The notes: a model not told the origin generated them from the letters alone. Numbered from the stretch's first letter, positions 20,045 to 30,384 are shown. The stretch is 64,000 nucleotides of DNA from Nitzschia sp. DOCU1 (GCA_951394045.1 OX595991.1:806001-870000); one strand, 5' to 3'. Numbers and translations are program-made.

Positions 20045-20560
20045 TCTTTCGAAGGCAACAGTTTATGCAGATTCGATGCCGAACGACGGTCGGCGTGCTT
20101 GCCCGAAATGAACCACTGCACCAAACGACATGAGAGACGCATTGCACAATTCAATCCAATCGCGTATTTTAGACCTTCGTTACCAGTCTAACAGGTTTCG
20201 TGCAGTAGTCAGATGTACAACCGCTCCCTACTTCCATTCCGACTGGCGACAATGTCTGTCTATCTAGCCGCGACGCCGCTCCGGCCTACATTCTTGGTTC
20301 ACGGGCGGTTTTCATCAATACTGCTGTCCTAGGATACCATATACTTCAAAGCTATCCAATCTCGTCGTTTGGTTCATGGCATCGACTCGAGTACTTGTCA
20401 TGACGGAACGTTCAGTCGACGACTAAAGCCATAAAATTAGTAACAACGTACCACCGAACGAATCAGGCACCAAATTCGGACTACATTGATTATTTTTATC
20501 TTGTCTAAAAAGCACTTGCTCTGAAAAGCTATGCTCCCCAGTGCAGCGCGATCCCCGGCC
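20045..20560. other. Intergenic region between convergent genes
   Basis: About 0.5 kb with two 3' UTRs presumed. No gene or repeat recognised. Confidence 0.45.
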
Positions 20561-21349
20561 CTAAGAGCTACCCGTCGATGACTCCATCTTGCCGCGTTTC
20601 GACGACTGGCTTCGACTCCTGGGCAGTGCAGTTTTACCCCCACGTCGCATGTTCCCAACGTTCTCGATTCGAATGGCCTCGGACATTTCAAAGCACATGC
20701 GATTAATCTTGTCTTGCAATTCGTCAAACGCCGACGATACCGTTCTAAGAACCTTTTCTTCCTGGTCACGGGTTACGTTCTTGTCAATCGCGGTCATAAT
20801 GGCATTGAAAATAGTATCATACGGCTGCCCAATATCTTCCACGAAGCTTTCCAGGAATATATTTGGGTTACATGGGTTGTCATGGTATATAAACCAAAGT
20901 TCAAAACTCAGCTTGTCGATCGTGGCATCGACGACCTTGAACAGCCTCGAGGCGGCGTCTCGTCGGCCAAAGTACACCTCGATTGCAGTCTTGTATTGTA
21001 TTCGATGTCGTCGCCATTCGGTAAGAGCATCATCGTACAAGTTCCACTTTTTCATGTCCTCTTCTATTAGATCCTCCGAGAAAGTTCCCTCTGGTCGCAT
21101 TTTTCGCCATGCCGCTCCCCAAGCATGGTATCTCATCATTGCGGACAATCGTTCAGCATCAGTCATAACTTTCTGCATAGTATCACGAGCGCCTTGTATT
21201 TGCTCCAATCGATTTGCCTTTTCATCAGCATGTCGTATCGTTCTTGAATCATGCATTCTGACGACGATCAGTGTAAACAGCCCAATGATTACCGGCAGCG
21301 CCACATAGCTCAGGAGGAGCTCCAAGAGGTTCATATCGAAGGAAGCCAT
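20561..21349 (-). CDS. Single-pass membrane protein, unknown function
   Basis: 262 aa, not recognised. An N-terminal membrane segment lies at about residues 8-28 (LELLLSYVALPVIIGLFTLI) and is followed by a basic, helical, probably cytosolic domain (RMHDSRTIRHADEKANRLEQ onward), with aromatic-rich parts around WGAAWRKMRP and LSFELWFIYHDNPCNPN. The tail is Ser/Arg-rich (ALPRSRSQSSKRG). It has no signal cleavage site, so it probably works as a signal anchor. The start ATG at 21349 is the only one ahead of the membrane segment. It is convergent with the small plastid protein gene. Confidence 0.65.
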   Translation of the reverse strand: MASFDMNLLELLLSYVALPVIIGLFTLIVVRMHDSRTIRHADEKANRLEQIQGARDTMQKVMTDAERLSAMMRYHAWGAAWRKMRPEGTFSEDLIEEDMKKWNLYDDALTEWRRHRIQYKTAIEVYFGRRDAASRLFKVVDATIDKLSFELWFIYHDNPCNPNIFLESFVEDIGQPYDTIFNAIMTAIDKNVTRDQEEKVLRTVSSAFDELQDKINRMCFEMSEAIRIENVGNMRRGGKTALPRSRSQSSKRGKMESSTGSS

Positions 21350-21846
21350 TGCAAGCCAAGTTTAAAAACGTAATCTGTAACTCTATAGAGTAACGATGAT
21401 GTCGCGGAAACCAATACAATATCTTTCAGTAGCAATACAGGTACTTTTTCTTTGTCTCATCGTCGTTTTGGCATCCTCAAAACGACGGCGTCTCTCGCTT
21501 GTTCTTTTCTGAGGATGCCTCCACTTCCCGTTTTTCGGCGAACCAAACCTGGGATGCACGACTCGCTTGCTCGCTATACATTTTCTACGCATGAATGACG
21601 TAGTTGAGACAAAATCAATAACTAACGTCGCCAAAATCGTTTGAGTCGTACTTCCGAGTTGCTATTACGACCGATATCGAGATAGTACCTCGAGTGACTC
21701 ACTCCATAGTTTTCTTGATCGCTTGTTAGTCTGCTCTTGTTGGTGCAATGAAGTCATTTATTGAAATGAATTAGCAAAGATGAGGTGAAACGAGGCGTTA
21801 CAACATTTTCGGGTTGGCAACGTTGTCCCGTCGTGGCGGGCACTGC
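21350..21846. other. Intergenic region, no gene supported
   Basis: Spacer between two minus-strand genes. The open frame at 21383-21634 (minus) has no recognisable motif. Confidence 0.45.
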
Positions 21847-23131
21847 CTAACTGTTACGCAGGCGGCTTTGCTCCTCGTTTTCGTCGTCATCTTCGCCGCC
21901 TGCCTGCTTTGCCTCTTCATCTGGAAACGATTTTTTGTCGAGATTGAGAGCAATGGCGATGATCAACAAGAGACCACCAGCGCCAACGCCATAGGCCAAC
22001 TGAAACCATTTCTGATCATCGAAGATTGGGAAGGATGGTCGTACCGAGAGCAATGGTGCAGACTGCCAAAAGATTGGCGGCATACCCAGTGCCCTTGTGA
22101 ATCATTTCCCAGATCTTGCGAGCGGGAGTTGCTTCTTCGCCTTTTGCTGGTGGATGAGGACGAAGAGCCGCATTGAGTGGTTGAAGTAGTCCGAGGCACA
22201 TTGTTGTCACTCCCATAATTCCGTGGCGGTAGCTGTTGTATCCCTTGTCGCTAAATACATCAAAGTTTCGAATTGCGATACTCCACCCAGCGATTGCAAA
22301 GATCAAACCTAGCATTACACATGCTTGGTGAATTTTGAACCATAAACCATCGGGGCGGTGCTTGAAGAGTTTGGCAAAGATGGCTCCAGACGGCAGTAAA
22401 ATGCCCCACCCAATGAGCATGAGACTGCCATGAATCAATTGTTGCTTTTCAAGCTTTGTGCGTCCTCCTGGCTCGCTGACAATCCCAATGGTCTTATTAC
22501 TGTTCGCAAGTTCAACAGTGAGGTCCGTCATATCAAAGAAGACTGAACAGGCGTTGTCCTCGTCATGTGAGGCAACAGACTCGCTGACGGAAATGGTAGG
22601 CGGAATATCTTCTCCTTCATTCAAGTCGAGCACTTCTGCGATGACTGCTGCACGAAAACCTTGGCGGATATCCCCCATGTCCATGCAAGTGCTGCATCCA
22701 CTGTCTCTGCCGCCAGTGTTTCGGGCCAAGTCGATAATTAGTTCTTTGGATGCATCATCAAGCCGAAAACCACGGGTGTACAGCCTCTGGCCCGGGGGTG
22801 GGTCGAGTAAAACTTCAAAGGGTGAATTGTAACAGGATGGAACATCGACTAGGCAATGCACAGAGTGGGCGTTGGGTTGTTCCAATGTAACGATCGAAGG
22901 GTTATCCAGAAGGGTCCCTCTTTCGATGCAATAGAAGTCCATCTAATATCCATCAGAATAGTAGAATTGTAAAAATAAGACTGAGATGGTAGCACAAATA
23001 GATAAAAAATTAAAGCGATATCCCCATCAACTTACAATGAACCCGGACACACAGAACGTGTCGCCAACCTGAAGGGTGGCAACGGTGGGCACCGAAGCCA
23101 AGATCAACGAAGAAACGTAGCCGAGTTTCAT
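21847..23131 (-). CDS. Cytochrome b561-type transmembrane electron carrier (2 exons, apparent +1 frameshift)
   Basis: Exon 1 is 23036-23131, a signal peptide MKLGYVSSLILASVPTVATL plus VGDTFCVSGFI. A 93-bp intron (GTAAG...ATTAG, phase 0) follows, and exon 2 starts at 22942. The lumenal part is Cys-containing (CLVDVPSCYNS, DSGCSTCMDMGDIRQG). Residues about 190-330 are a cytochrome b561 core with four heme-ligand histidines in LIHGSLMLIGWG, KIHQACVMLG, YRHGIMGVTT and MIHKGTGYAA. The frame then stops at TGA 22016-22018 after TTILPN. The expected last span (WFQLAYGVGAGGLLLIIAIA) and acidic tail continue in the +1 frame to 21847. Dropping one base near 22021 would join them. It could be an assembly error, a polymorphism, a broken gene or recoding. 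Family role: moves electrons across a membrane, often to ferric iron or ascorbyl radical. Confidence 0.8.
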
Positions 23132-23844
23132 TTCGGTTGGTGAGAGTAGCAAGTCAAGGAACCGTCTCCTGTACAAAGAAATCTAAAATATAATGTATCG
23201 TCTTGAACTCTTCAATGATCAAGGATCCATTTCGTTTTAATGGGCAAGATGCGAAAAGGTCAACATACCTTTCGTATCTTTCCCAAGCAGCTTTGCCGAA
23301 GACTTGGTTGTCACTTTGGATAAGCCCTTCGCCGCATGCTTTCCTAAATAGTCCAATTTATGTTGTATAAATTTACGAATAAAGTATCATCTTTCCTTCG
23401 GAATGCCAAAGCAAATTCTGTACTAGTTGTAGACAACAACATATCGTGAGAGCGCGGGCAGGCAGCCGCGTATCATAGGAAACACGCCGTTTCGCAGAAA
23501 GGATGTGAACCAAGACCAAACCAGCAGCGCCACGCGCGCGCAACTCGCTGTTGTATGTTGGTACTGTACGTACCAGGTATTTAGCGAGAAGAAATCCGAA
23601 GAATCGAATCATCAATCCAACACACGTCAGACCCGCACGAGATTGTCGAACAACGACGACAATTGACTGCTGACAATCAATCAAGCGACTTGTAGTGGAG
23701 TGTGTGCTCCTCGACCCTATCCAACCATCATTCATCCAACACACTATCTTTGTGTGACCAGAATAACATATGGGAGCAATATCTTCAACGGTTCGATCAC
23801 GTTAAAGTTAGTCGCCGATGAAGTGACCCTTCTGGATTCGCATC
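23132..23844. promoter_or_regulatory. Divergent intergenic region
   Basis: About 0.7 kb between the b561 gene and the large TIR-like/TPR/MORN gene; it should carry both promoters. The minus-strand open frame 23373-23744 is not protein-like and is rejected. No known element was identified. Confidence 0.4.
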
Positions 23845-26800
23845 ATGGACTTGCCGTCTTCGGGTCCCGCAGAAGAATCTAACGATATTCTGGCTCGCCC
23901 TCCGCACCGTGGCGCGTCAACTTCGTTGGGGGTGGATTCTTCCTTCCCGAAATGTGGGATCCGCTTGTCGTATTTGACTCGTGGGATTTTTTGGAAGGAT
24001 TGCCACATCTCGAAAGATTCAGTGGCAGACTGGACGACCCAGCGAGTGTGCGAGGAAATTATAATGCCGCAAACGAGGCACTGTCAGTCGTCGTATTGTG
24101 ACTATCTGAAGGCCCAACGACGGACGATGACGGGAGCAGAGATGGGCTCTTCATTGCCCTACTATGTTGGGGTCGCGAATGTGTTTGTGAGCCATGCCCA
24201 CTGCAACAACTTTCTTCAGTTGATTGAAACGTTGGAGTCTCACTTTTCGTCGCCTGACAAATTGGATGGCAATGCACATGAAAATGACAAAAAGGATAGT
24301 GTCCTGTCGGATTGGCATCCTCATGACCTCGTTGTCTTGTGGTTGGATCTATTTTCAATGAATCAACACTCGCCCAAAGATTGGTCCTTTGAGTGGTTGA
24401 GTACGACTTTCCGTAGCGCCATCCAGAAAATTGGGAGAACGGTGATGATCATGAGCCCATGGAAAGCACCGGTACCGTTTCAGCGCGCATGGTGTATCTT
24501 CGAGGCATTTTGTACCATTCAGGCAGATGGTAGAGCCGGGAACGGCGATGATGCGTACAGTACGGATAGCAGTGTACCGGACACCTTTTTGTCGAGTCAT
24601 TTGGAAATCGCCATGAATCCCTGTGACAGAAAATTATTTCTTCAAGCCATCCTTTCAGAGGATCCGTATAAAACAATGAATGAGATTTGGACGACCATAC
24701 GATCGAAACGAAGTGTTTGCTCCGTCGCTTCTGACCAAGAACAAATTTTTGATGTCATTCAAAGTACTGGGGGGTTCTACACCATTGATGCAGTAGTCAT
24801 GGCGCGATATCGGGCATGGGTTCTCAGCGTGGCACTACAAGCGTTGCACAACGAAGAGTTAAACGCAAGTGTTCAATGTCCAGCGCATGAGTACACCGCG
24901 AACAACGGTGGTAGTGGCAACTTAGATGTGATGCTGAGATGGGCAATTGGGATCCTTTACATGATACAAGGGATTTATGCGCCAGCCGAAGGTGTGTTGG
25001 AGACAAGTTTGAAGCTACAAACGGCTCTACATGGGATGGACAACGCAAGAACATTGGAGATTCTGAATTCCCTCGGTCGACTATACGAATTACAAAATCG
25101 ATGGGAAGAAGCGGAGAAGACGTACCAGGAATGCCTGCAACGGAGGCTGCAGCTCCTGGGACCAACCCACGAGCAAACGCTGGACTCGGTCAATAATTTG
25201 GCGCTTCTCTTTGCGTCCTGTGGCGGTGATAGGTTGGAAGATGCCAAGGCATTGTGTAAGCTTTGTTTGAAGCAAAGGCGTGCTTCCCCCATGGTTGGAG
25301 AAAATCATCCAGATACTCTTTCTTCAGTCAGTAATCTTGCCAGTGTATATTTGAAGCAATCGCAGCTGGAAGATATAGAACAAGAAGAGCAAGATGATCT
25401 GCTTTTGAAAGCAGAGACACTCTTCAGGTTTTGTCTTGCCAAAAGGGTGGAACTTTTTGGTGAAGACCACGTCGAATCCGTCAACTCCATGAGTGACCTT
25501 GCCGGATTGTGCCTCGTACGTGGTGATTCTGCCATGTTGGAAGAAGCGACAAAGCTATACGCCGAATGTTACAATCAGAGAATGGCCACTCTAGGAGATG
25601 ACCACCCTGCAACGCTTCAATCCCTCCATGACTTGGCCAAGGTGTATTCTTCGACTGCTGAGTCCGCGCTTGGCATGACTTCGCTGCAAAGCCCACACTC
25701 TAATGTGGCGTCATTTTCCAACAAAGGAGCACTTAGTGGATCATGGACCCCAGAAGGATTATTCCGAGACTGCTTGCGCAAGCAAACTTCAGTTCTTGGC
25801 TCATCACATGCGGATACGTTGAAAACTATGCGCAATCTTGCTACACTTTTGGAAACAGAAGAGCGGTGCCACGAGGCTTCAAAACTTCTAGAAGATTGTT
25901 TGGGGCACCATATCGATGTGTATGGGCAAGATCACGTTCAGACCCTGGCGGTGATGCGCCAGTTGAGGACTCTAGATGAGAAGATAAGATTCCGACGTTC
26001 TTTCCCTAGCTCCATTGGAAATTCCTTATCCTCAGGAAAACGGGCTTCCGTGGTCTCGTCAGCAGGACGTGGATCAGCTAATACTTTGCCAGATTTAGAT
26101 CTGGAAGACGACCACAGCACACTGAGGGTCCAAGAGTCGGGAGAAGAGAATATCCTGGAGGTTTCTGACGACTCAGATGAAGAGTCCGTGGCGAGTAGGA
26201 GGGTTTCGGAGGAAGAGAATGCCCTGGTGGTTTCTGACGACTCCGATGAAGAGTCCGTGACGAGTATTGTGTCCCGTGTCTCCCATCGGTCGGAGCGTAG
26301 TACCGGTTGCGGGTCTGTGGGAAGTCGAACAATTCTGTCTCGAGCATCGCGCCATTCAAGCCATTCAAAGAGTGAAGGTAGCTCCAGTCGCCCAATTTTA
26401 GACTCATCGGCAAATGAGTTACCAACAACGGGCTCATCTAAACCTCGTGGTACAAGTGACTCTGAAACCAAATCAACCGCTATGGGGTCCGAGTCTAATT
26501 CCATTCGTGGAGACTCCTTTTCATCACACACATCTCAAAGGTCGAGAACTTCAAGAGCTTCTGCTTCCAATCGGCTCCAACGACGAAAGGTCTCACTAAC
26601 CGTGCCACCGGACCCCCAAGAACCGACCTCCGGGGAACTTGCTGATATGTGGGAGCCCGGTGGTGAAAATTTGGGACAGAGTTTGAGGATGCCTCCACAA
26701 AGAACGAGGTCTGGGTCGATGCCGGATGCATTGTCCTCTACAAGCGAGTTCGGTATTGATGACGGCTCAATTACGAGCATATCTACCACGTCCGATGTTA

Positions 26801-27405
26801 TTTTTGTTGTGAAACAACGGCTCAAGGATAGTTACGGCATCGAGGGTGTGTACAGTGGAACAATTTCACGGCGCACTGGACTTCCGAGTGGCCATGGGCA
26901 GATGGACTACGATGGTGACAATAGTCCCAAGAAGGGGCAATCCTATGCTGGGGAATGGGTGCAGGGCAGTTGGAGCGGGCTAGGAAGGTTGTCATGTAGC
27001 GTCAGCGGTGACTTTTATCAGGGCTATTTCAAGCATGGCCATAAGCATGGCCCTGGAACCATGCACCATAAAAGTGGCGTGGTCTTTGAGGGGCACTACA
27101 AGCGAGGCGAGATGGTCAAGGGCAGAGAGACCCATCCAGATGACTCAAAATTCGATGGGACTTTCCTGAACGGCAAATACGAGGGTGAAGGCAGGTTTAT
27201 CTTTCCCGGTGGCGAGATTTATCAGGGTTGCTTCCGAGCCGGTATTTTCCAGGGCCATGGAACGCTATTTTCCACGGATGGCGCTAGGTACCAGGGTGAC
27301 TTTGACAAAGGGCAAAAACATGGAATGGGCAAAGAGTTTAACGCAGATGGATCCTTGCAGTACGAAGGCTCATTTGTTCGGGGGGAGGCACAAAAGACGG
27401 CCTGA
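23845..27405 (+). CDS. TIR-like / kinesin-light-chain TPR / MORN multidomain protein
   Basis: 1186 aa, one exon. Residues about 65-225 form a TIR-like domain of a type common in algae and other protists: VGVANVFVSHAHCNNFLQLI, DLVVLWLDLFSMNQHS, STTFRSAIQKIGRTVMIMSP, then FQRAWCIFEAFCT. Residues about 375-730 are 42-residue TPRs of kinesin-light-chain type (ARTLEILNSLGRLYELQNRW, HEQTLDSVNNLALLFASCG, ADTLKTMRNLATLLETEERC). A Ser/Glu-rich disordered linker follows (about 740-990) with a repeated SDDSDEESV block. Residues about 1005-1180 are MORN repeats (YAGEWVQGSWSGLGRL, YQGYFKHGHKHGPGTM, FDGTFLNGKYEGEGRF, YQGDFDKGQKHGMGK). No NACHT/NB-ARC or kinase domain is present. The order sensor/TPR/MORN suggests a signalling or membrane scaffold; the function is inference. 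It is not a kinesin light chain. Confidence 0.85.
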   Translation: MDLPSSGPAEESNDILARPPHRGASTSLGVDSSFPKCGIRLSYLTRGIFWKDCHISKDSVADWTTQRVCEEIIMPQTRHCQSSYCDYLKAQRRTMTGAEMGSSLPYYVGVANVFVSHAHCNNFLQLIETLESHFSSPDKLDGNAHENDKKDSVLSDWHPHDLVVLWLDLFSMNQHSPKDWSFEWLSTTFRSAIQKIGRTVMIMSPWKAPVPFQRAWCIFEAFCTIQADGRAGNGDDAYSTDSSVPDTFLSSHLEIAMNPCDRKLFLQAILSEDPYKTMNEIWTTIRSKRSVCSVASDQEQIFDVIQSTGGFYTIDAVVMARYRAWVLSVALQALHNEELNASVQCPAHEYTANNGGSGNLDVMLRWAIGILYMIQGIYAPAEGVLETSLKLQTALHGMDNARTLEILNSLGRLYELQNRWEEAEKTYQECLQRRLQLLGPTHEQTLDSVNNLALLFASCGGDRLEDAKALCKLCLKQRRASPMVGENHPDTLSSVSNLASVYLKQSQLEDIEQEEQDDLLLKAETLFRFCLAKRVELFGEDHVESVNSMSDLAGLCLVRGDSAMLEEATKLYAECYNQRMATLGDDHPATLQSLHDLAKVYSSTAESALGMTSLQSPHSNVASFSNKGALSGSWTPEGLFRDCLRKQTSVLGSSHADTLKTMRNLATLLETEERCHEASKLLEDCLGHHIDVYGQDHVQTLAVMRQLRTLDEKIRFRRSFPSSIGNSLSSGKRASVVSSAGRGSANTLPDLDLEDDHSTLRVQESGEENILEVSDDSDEESVASRRVSEEENALVVSDDSDEESVTSIVSRVSHRSERSTGCGSVGSRTILSRASRHSSHSKSEGSSSRPILDSSANELPTTGSSKPRGTSDSETKSTAMGSESNSIRGDSFSSHTSQRSRTSRASASNRLQRRKVSLTVPPDPQEPTSGELADMWEPGGENLGQSLRMPPQRTRSGSMPDALSSTSEFGIDDGSITSISTTSDVIFVVKQRLKDSYGIEGVYSGTISRRTGLPSGHGQMDYDGDNSPKKGQSYAGEWVQGSWSGLGRLSCSVSGDFYQGYFKHGHKHGPGTMHHKSGVVFEGHYKRGEMVKGRETHPDDSKFDGTFLNGKYEGEGRFIFPGGEIYQGCFRAGIFQGHGTLFSTDGARYQGDFDKGQKHGMGKEFNADGSLQYEGSFVRGEAQKTA

Positions 27406-27727
27406 GCTCCAAGTACTTCTACTAGAAGAACTCCTACTGGTAGCTACCCAGAAGTAGCGCATAGAGAATGGATAGTAGCTGACGACTTTCTGAAAGAGTA
27501 GAGACGTCCCTTCGTGCGCCACGAGCTGTGGACGCCAGTCGTGTCTGAGCAGGAACAGGATCTTTGATTCGAATTATTCGACCCGTCGTCTGGCATGCAT
27601 GCGCACTCCTTTTCTTCCGCGAGAGAAAACAAAACTGCGATGCGCCGAGAATTCGATTTCAACTTCATGCCGAAGACCTTTGCCGAAGCCTTCAACGCTG
27701 CTACAAACCATCCTCCTTTCCCTGAAC
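27406..27727. other. Intergenic spacer
   Basis: About 320 bp between two plus-strand genes. An in-frame ATG at 27599 extends the next gene by 43 codons, but the signal-peptide-like start at 27728 is preferred. Nothing else is seen. Confidence 0.4.
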
Positions 27728-29122
27728 ATGGCCACCCAGAAAGTCTCGACAATATGCTTCCTTTTGTGTTCCTACGGTAGCGCTTTTCTCCATGACAACC
27801 CAACAATATTTTACTCGCCTAGGCCCTTCGTGACGAAGAAGGCACAGATCGATCCCAGGCCACGGTCGGTGGCACAATATCTCTTCTTTGCCAATAAAGT
27901 CGAGAAGGAAGAGTCTAAAAAGCCCAATGTGGAAGAGAAAGAATCTTCGGGGGGAGGTCTGGCTGCCGGGGCAGCAGCTGTGGGAGGAGCCGTCGCGGTG
28001 TCGGAGGGAGCCGATTTGTTGGGAGGCGCTGGGACAGCCCTTGGAGCGGCACAATCGGCGGCAACTGTGGACGCGTTGGGGTCTACCGCTGCATCATCCT
28101 CGGTTGTTACCGAGGCCACAGCAGCTACAGTTGCTAGCACTACCACTTCCGCAGTCGATGCCGTTTCCTCCCTAGTCGGAACGGCGGGCGCATCAGAAAC
28201 GCTGGGCAGTGCTGGGGCGACCGCCGTTGGTGGTACAACTTCTACGGTAACTGCTGTGACGGCAGCGTCGTCATCCGCGCCCGCAACCGCTGGAAGCGTT
28301 GTTGCTGCTAGAGCTGCCACTGCTGTCGGTGGGGCGACTGCTGCAGCGTCCTCCTCCAGTACAACGGTCGCTTCCACTTCCACAGCAGGTACTGTGGCTG
28401 TTGCAAGTAGAACCGCTGCTGCTGGTGGCGCCATTGCCGCTGGTTCTTCCATAGGCTCCAGTAGTACTTCTACGTCAGCAGGTGCCGGTGCTATCGCCTC
28501 CCGAAGCGCTGCGGTTGCAGCTGCTGGGACTGGCAATGTGGCTGCCAAACGTGCTGGACTAGCCGCTGCTACAGGTGCCGTCTCGACGGGACTAGAAAGT
28601 GCTACTGTAGAATCCGCTGGGACTACCGGCATGGCAACCATGGGAGCAGCCGAAATGGCGGCAAGTTCTACCGCCACAGGGGCCATGGCAGATACTCTGG
28701 CTGGGGATACTCTTGCATCAGGCCTTGTAGAATCTGTTGCAGGTGATGCTCTGCCGTCCGTCCTTGCGGAAGATGCTTTGCTGGGGGACGCTGCCGCCAG
28801 CGTGGGAGATGCACTTGCTGGCGCCGCTGCCACGGCCGGAGAAGCTGCCATGGGTGGGCTCTTGGGTCTGCCGGCGTTATTTCTTTCTGGCGGTGCTGTA
28901 GCGTTGGCCGGAGAGTTTTTATTTGCCGTCATCCTGGCTGTGATTGCCTTGAATTCTGCCAAACAACTTCCAAATAGCACAGCTACGATTGAAGGGACGG
29001 CCGATGCAGATTTCGAGCCGCCTTTGGATCTTCCGGGAGGAACGAAGAGCATACGTGATGTATTGGCCAACTCTGTGGTAAATGCCACTGTACCCAGCGA
29101 TTCTCCGGACGCTACAATATAA
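27728..29122 (+). CDS. Ala/Gly/Thr-rich plastid-type membrane protein, unknown function
   Basis: 464 aa from the ATG at 27728. The N-terminus MATQKVSTICFLLCSYGSAF is a signal peptide ending in GSAF, resembling the ASAF plastid-entry motif, so plastid or another secretory destination is plausible. After a charged stretch (VEKEESKKPNVEEKES), residues about 75-400 are low-complexity Ala/Gly/Ser/Thr/Val with glycine-zipper-like patterns (AAGAAAVGGAVAVSEGA), then a hydrophobic C-terminal region (GLPALFLSGGAVALAGEFLF, AVILAVIAL). No enzyme domain is recognised. The opposite strand is also open over nearly the whole length because of the GC-rich Ala codons. It ends 62 bp from the convergent PPR-like gene. 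Confidence 0.65.
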   Translation: MATQKVSTICFLLCSYGSAFLHDNPTIFYSPRPFVTKKAQIDPRPRSVAQYLFFANKVEKEESKKPNVEEKESSGGGLAAGAAAVGGAVAVSEGADLLGGAGTALGAAQSAATVDALGSTAASSSVVTEATAATVASTTTSAVDAVSSLVGTAGASETLGSAGATAVGGTTSTVTAVTAASSSAPATAGSVVAARAATAVGGATAAASSSSTTVASTSTAGTVAVASRTAAAGGAIAAGSSIGSSSTSTSAGAGAIASRSAAVAAAGTGNVAAKRAGLAAATGAVSTGLESATVESAGTTGMATMGAAEMAASSTATGAMADTLAGDTLASGLVESVAGDALPSVLAEDALLGDAAASVGDALAGAAATAGEAAMGGLLGLPALFLSGGAVALAGEFLFAVILAVIALNSAKQLPNSTATIEGTADADFEPPLDLPGGTKSIRDVLANSVVNATVPSDSPDATI

Positions 29123-29184
29123 TCATTCCGGCGACGACGCAGCATACTAACAATAGTAGAGAATAACGTCAAGCCTAAAGATCC

Positions 29185-30384
29185 TTACCAGGCGTATGGA
29201 CTTTTGCCGCCCTCTTCTACGACTTCAATCCATTCTGATGGCACTTTGCGAATCAAGTCCTTCGCATCGGTGGGGGACCTCGACATACCCAAGAGTTTTG
29301 ACATGAGATCAGGTGACGCCACTTGAAGCATTTCATTGAGGACATGAATATTGACCTTTTGGGCTTCAATGGCTTCGGTGAAAATTCTATGGACATTCTC
29401 GTCCCGTTTGACAGCGTCTTGTTCCAATCGAAAGACTCGTAACATGTGGGTAAAATGAAAGGGTTGAATATCAATACTTTCCGACTTTTTGAGACCAGCC
29501 CATATTCGACGTGCCACCGGAATTGCTCGCTCCACAAATTTGTAACTAGCCGATTGATGCCGAACCGACAGAGCGGAGCACGCTCGCAGTGCATGCGAGA
29601 AGGAACTAGCATCTGTCATTCCTTTCGAGTCTAACTCGTACAAAAGTTTGGCAGCCTCCAGCGGTCTATCGTCGCTCGTACTATTGGCATAGGCACTCAA
29701 AACTTGATTCCAATGCATGGCTGTCGGCTGCAACTCCAAATGTCTCGAATCCTGCATTCGTTGCACCATGTTGAGGCAAATTAGGGGAACATTTCGATTT
29801 CCTTCCTTGGTTCCATGCAAGTATTTGCTACTGTACATTCTCAACACTCGCCAGTAGGTTTCGTGTGTAGGTAGCGGCAATGGCAGTGGCAAATTCGGCA
29901 CTTTCCGTAATTCTTCAAATTGTTCCATAGCTTCCAACAAGATTCGACCTCGCTCGGCACGTTGCCACATGGAATTTGCCGATTGCTGGGGAAGATCCTC
30001 TAGTTGCTGCATGATAGCATGGACTCGTTCCGTCGTCACTCGATCCACAGTTCGCGTCAGGCCCACTTGGTACAATTTATTGAGTAGATGAAGGACCATT
30101 CTCGATTGCCTATCCAGGGTGGGGGCATCGTCCAAGGGTTCGATATCTTCGTCACTCCAGGCATTGATGTATTCGGGACCATTGAACCAGTCTCTCCAAT
30201 CGACACTCTTATCATAGCTTGAAAGACTAACATGTGAATCTGAATTAGAGACGCTGGAAGTAGAGAAACAATGGACGCATGTCGGGGATGCTCGAAACGG
30301 TGGTGGTAGTTGCGATGTCGGCAATGGCCGCCGCCTGGTCGACGATCGACTGAGATGTCTGACTAAACGTCGGCCAGCGATCAT
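29185..30384 (-). CDS. PPR-like mitochondrial protein
   Basis: 399 aa from the ATG at 30384; a 9-codon longer frame would start at GTG. The N-terminus MIAGRRLVRHLSRSSTRRRP is Arg/Ser-rich with no acids, a typical mitochondrial presequence. The rest is alpha-helical with PPR-like 35-residue units: THETYWRVLRMYSSKYLHGT, TAMHWNQVLSAYANSTSDDR plus PLEAAKLLYELDSKGM, and DASSFSHALRACSALSV. PPR proteins bind organelle RNA for processing, editing or translation. The repeats are degenerate and few, so no RNA target can be guessed. The family call is from pattern only. Confidence 0.68.
   Translation of the reverse strand: MIAGRRLVRHLSRSSTRRRPLPTSQLPPPFRASPTCVHCFSTSSVSNSDSHVSLSSYDKSVDWRDWFNGPEYINAWSDEDIEPLDDAPTLDRQSRMVLHLLNKLYQVGLTRTVDRVTTERVHAIMQQLEDLPQQSANSMWQRAERGRILLEAMEQFEELRKVPNLPLPLPLPTHETYWRVLRMYSSKYLHGTKEGNRNVPLICLNMVQRMQDSRHLELQPTAMHWNQVLSAYANSTSDDRPLEAAKLLYELDSKGMTDASSFSHALRACSALSVRHQSASYKFVERAIPVARRIWAGLKKSESIDIQPFHFTHMLRVFRLEQDAVKRDENVHRIFTEAIEAQKVNIHVLNEMLQVASPDLMSKLLGMSRSPTDAKDLIRKVPSEWIEVVEEGGKSPYAW

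Noticed and set aside
21990..22040. A 33-bp GT..AG interval in the cytochrome b561 gene as an intron
   Set aside because: Too short for the introns seen here (71-218 bp) and a multiple of three, so it would not repair the frame.
26158..26270. Direct repeats in the large gene as a possible CRISPR-like array
   Set aside because: They are two coding copies of a SDDSDEESV block in a disordered linker, without regular spacers.
25938..26531. 197-codon minus-strand frame inside the large TPR/MORN gene
   Set aside because: It mirrors the Ser/Glu-rich linker; no motif, and the sense gene is continuous.
27811..29172. 453-codon open frame on the minus strand
   Set aside because: It is the mirror of an Ala-rich gene whose sense strand has a signal peptide and membrane end; composition alone keeps the antisense open.
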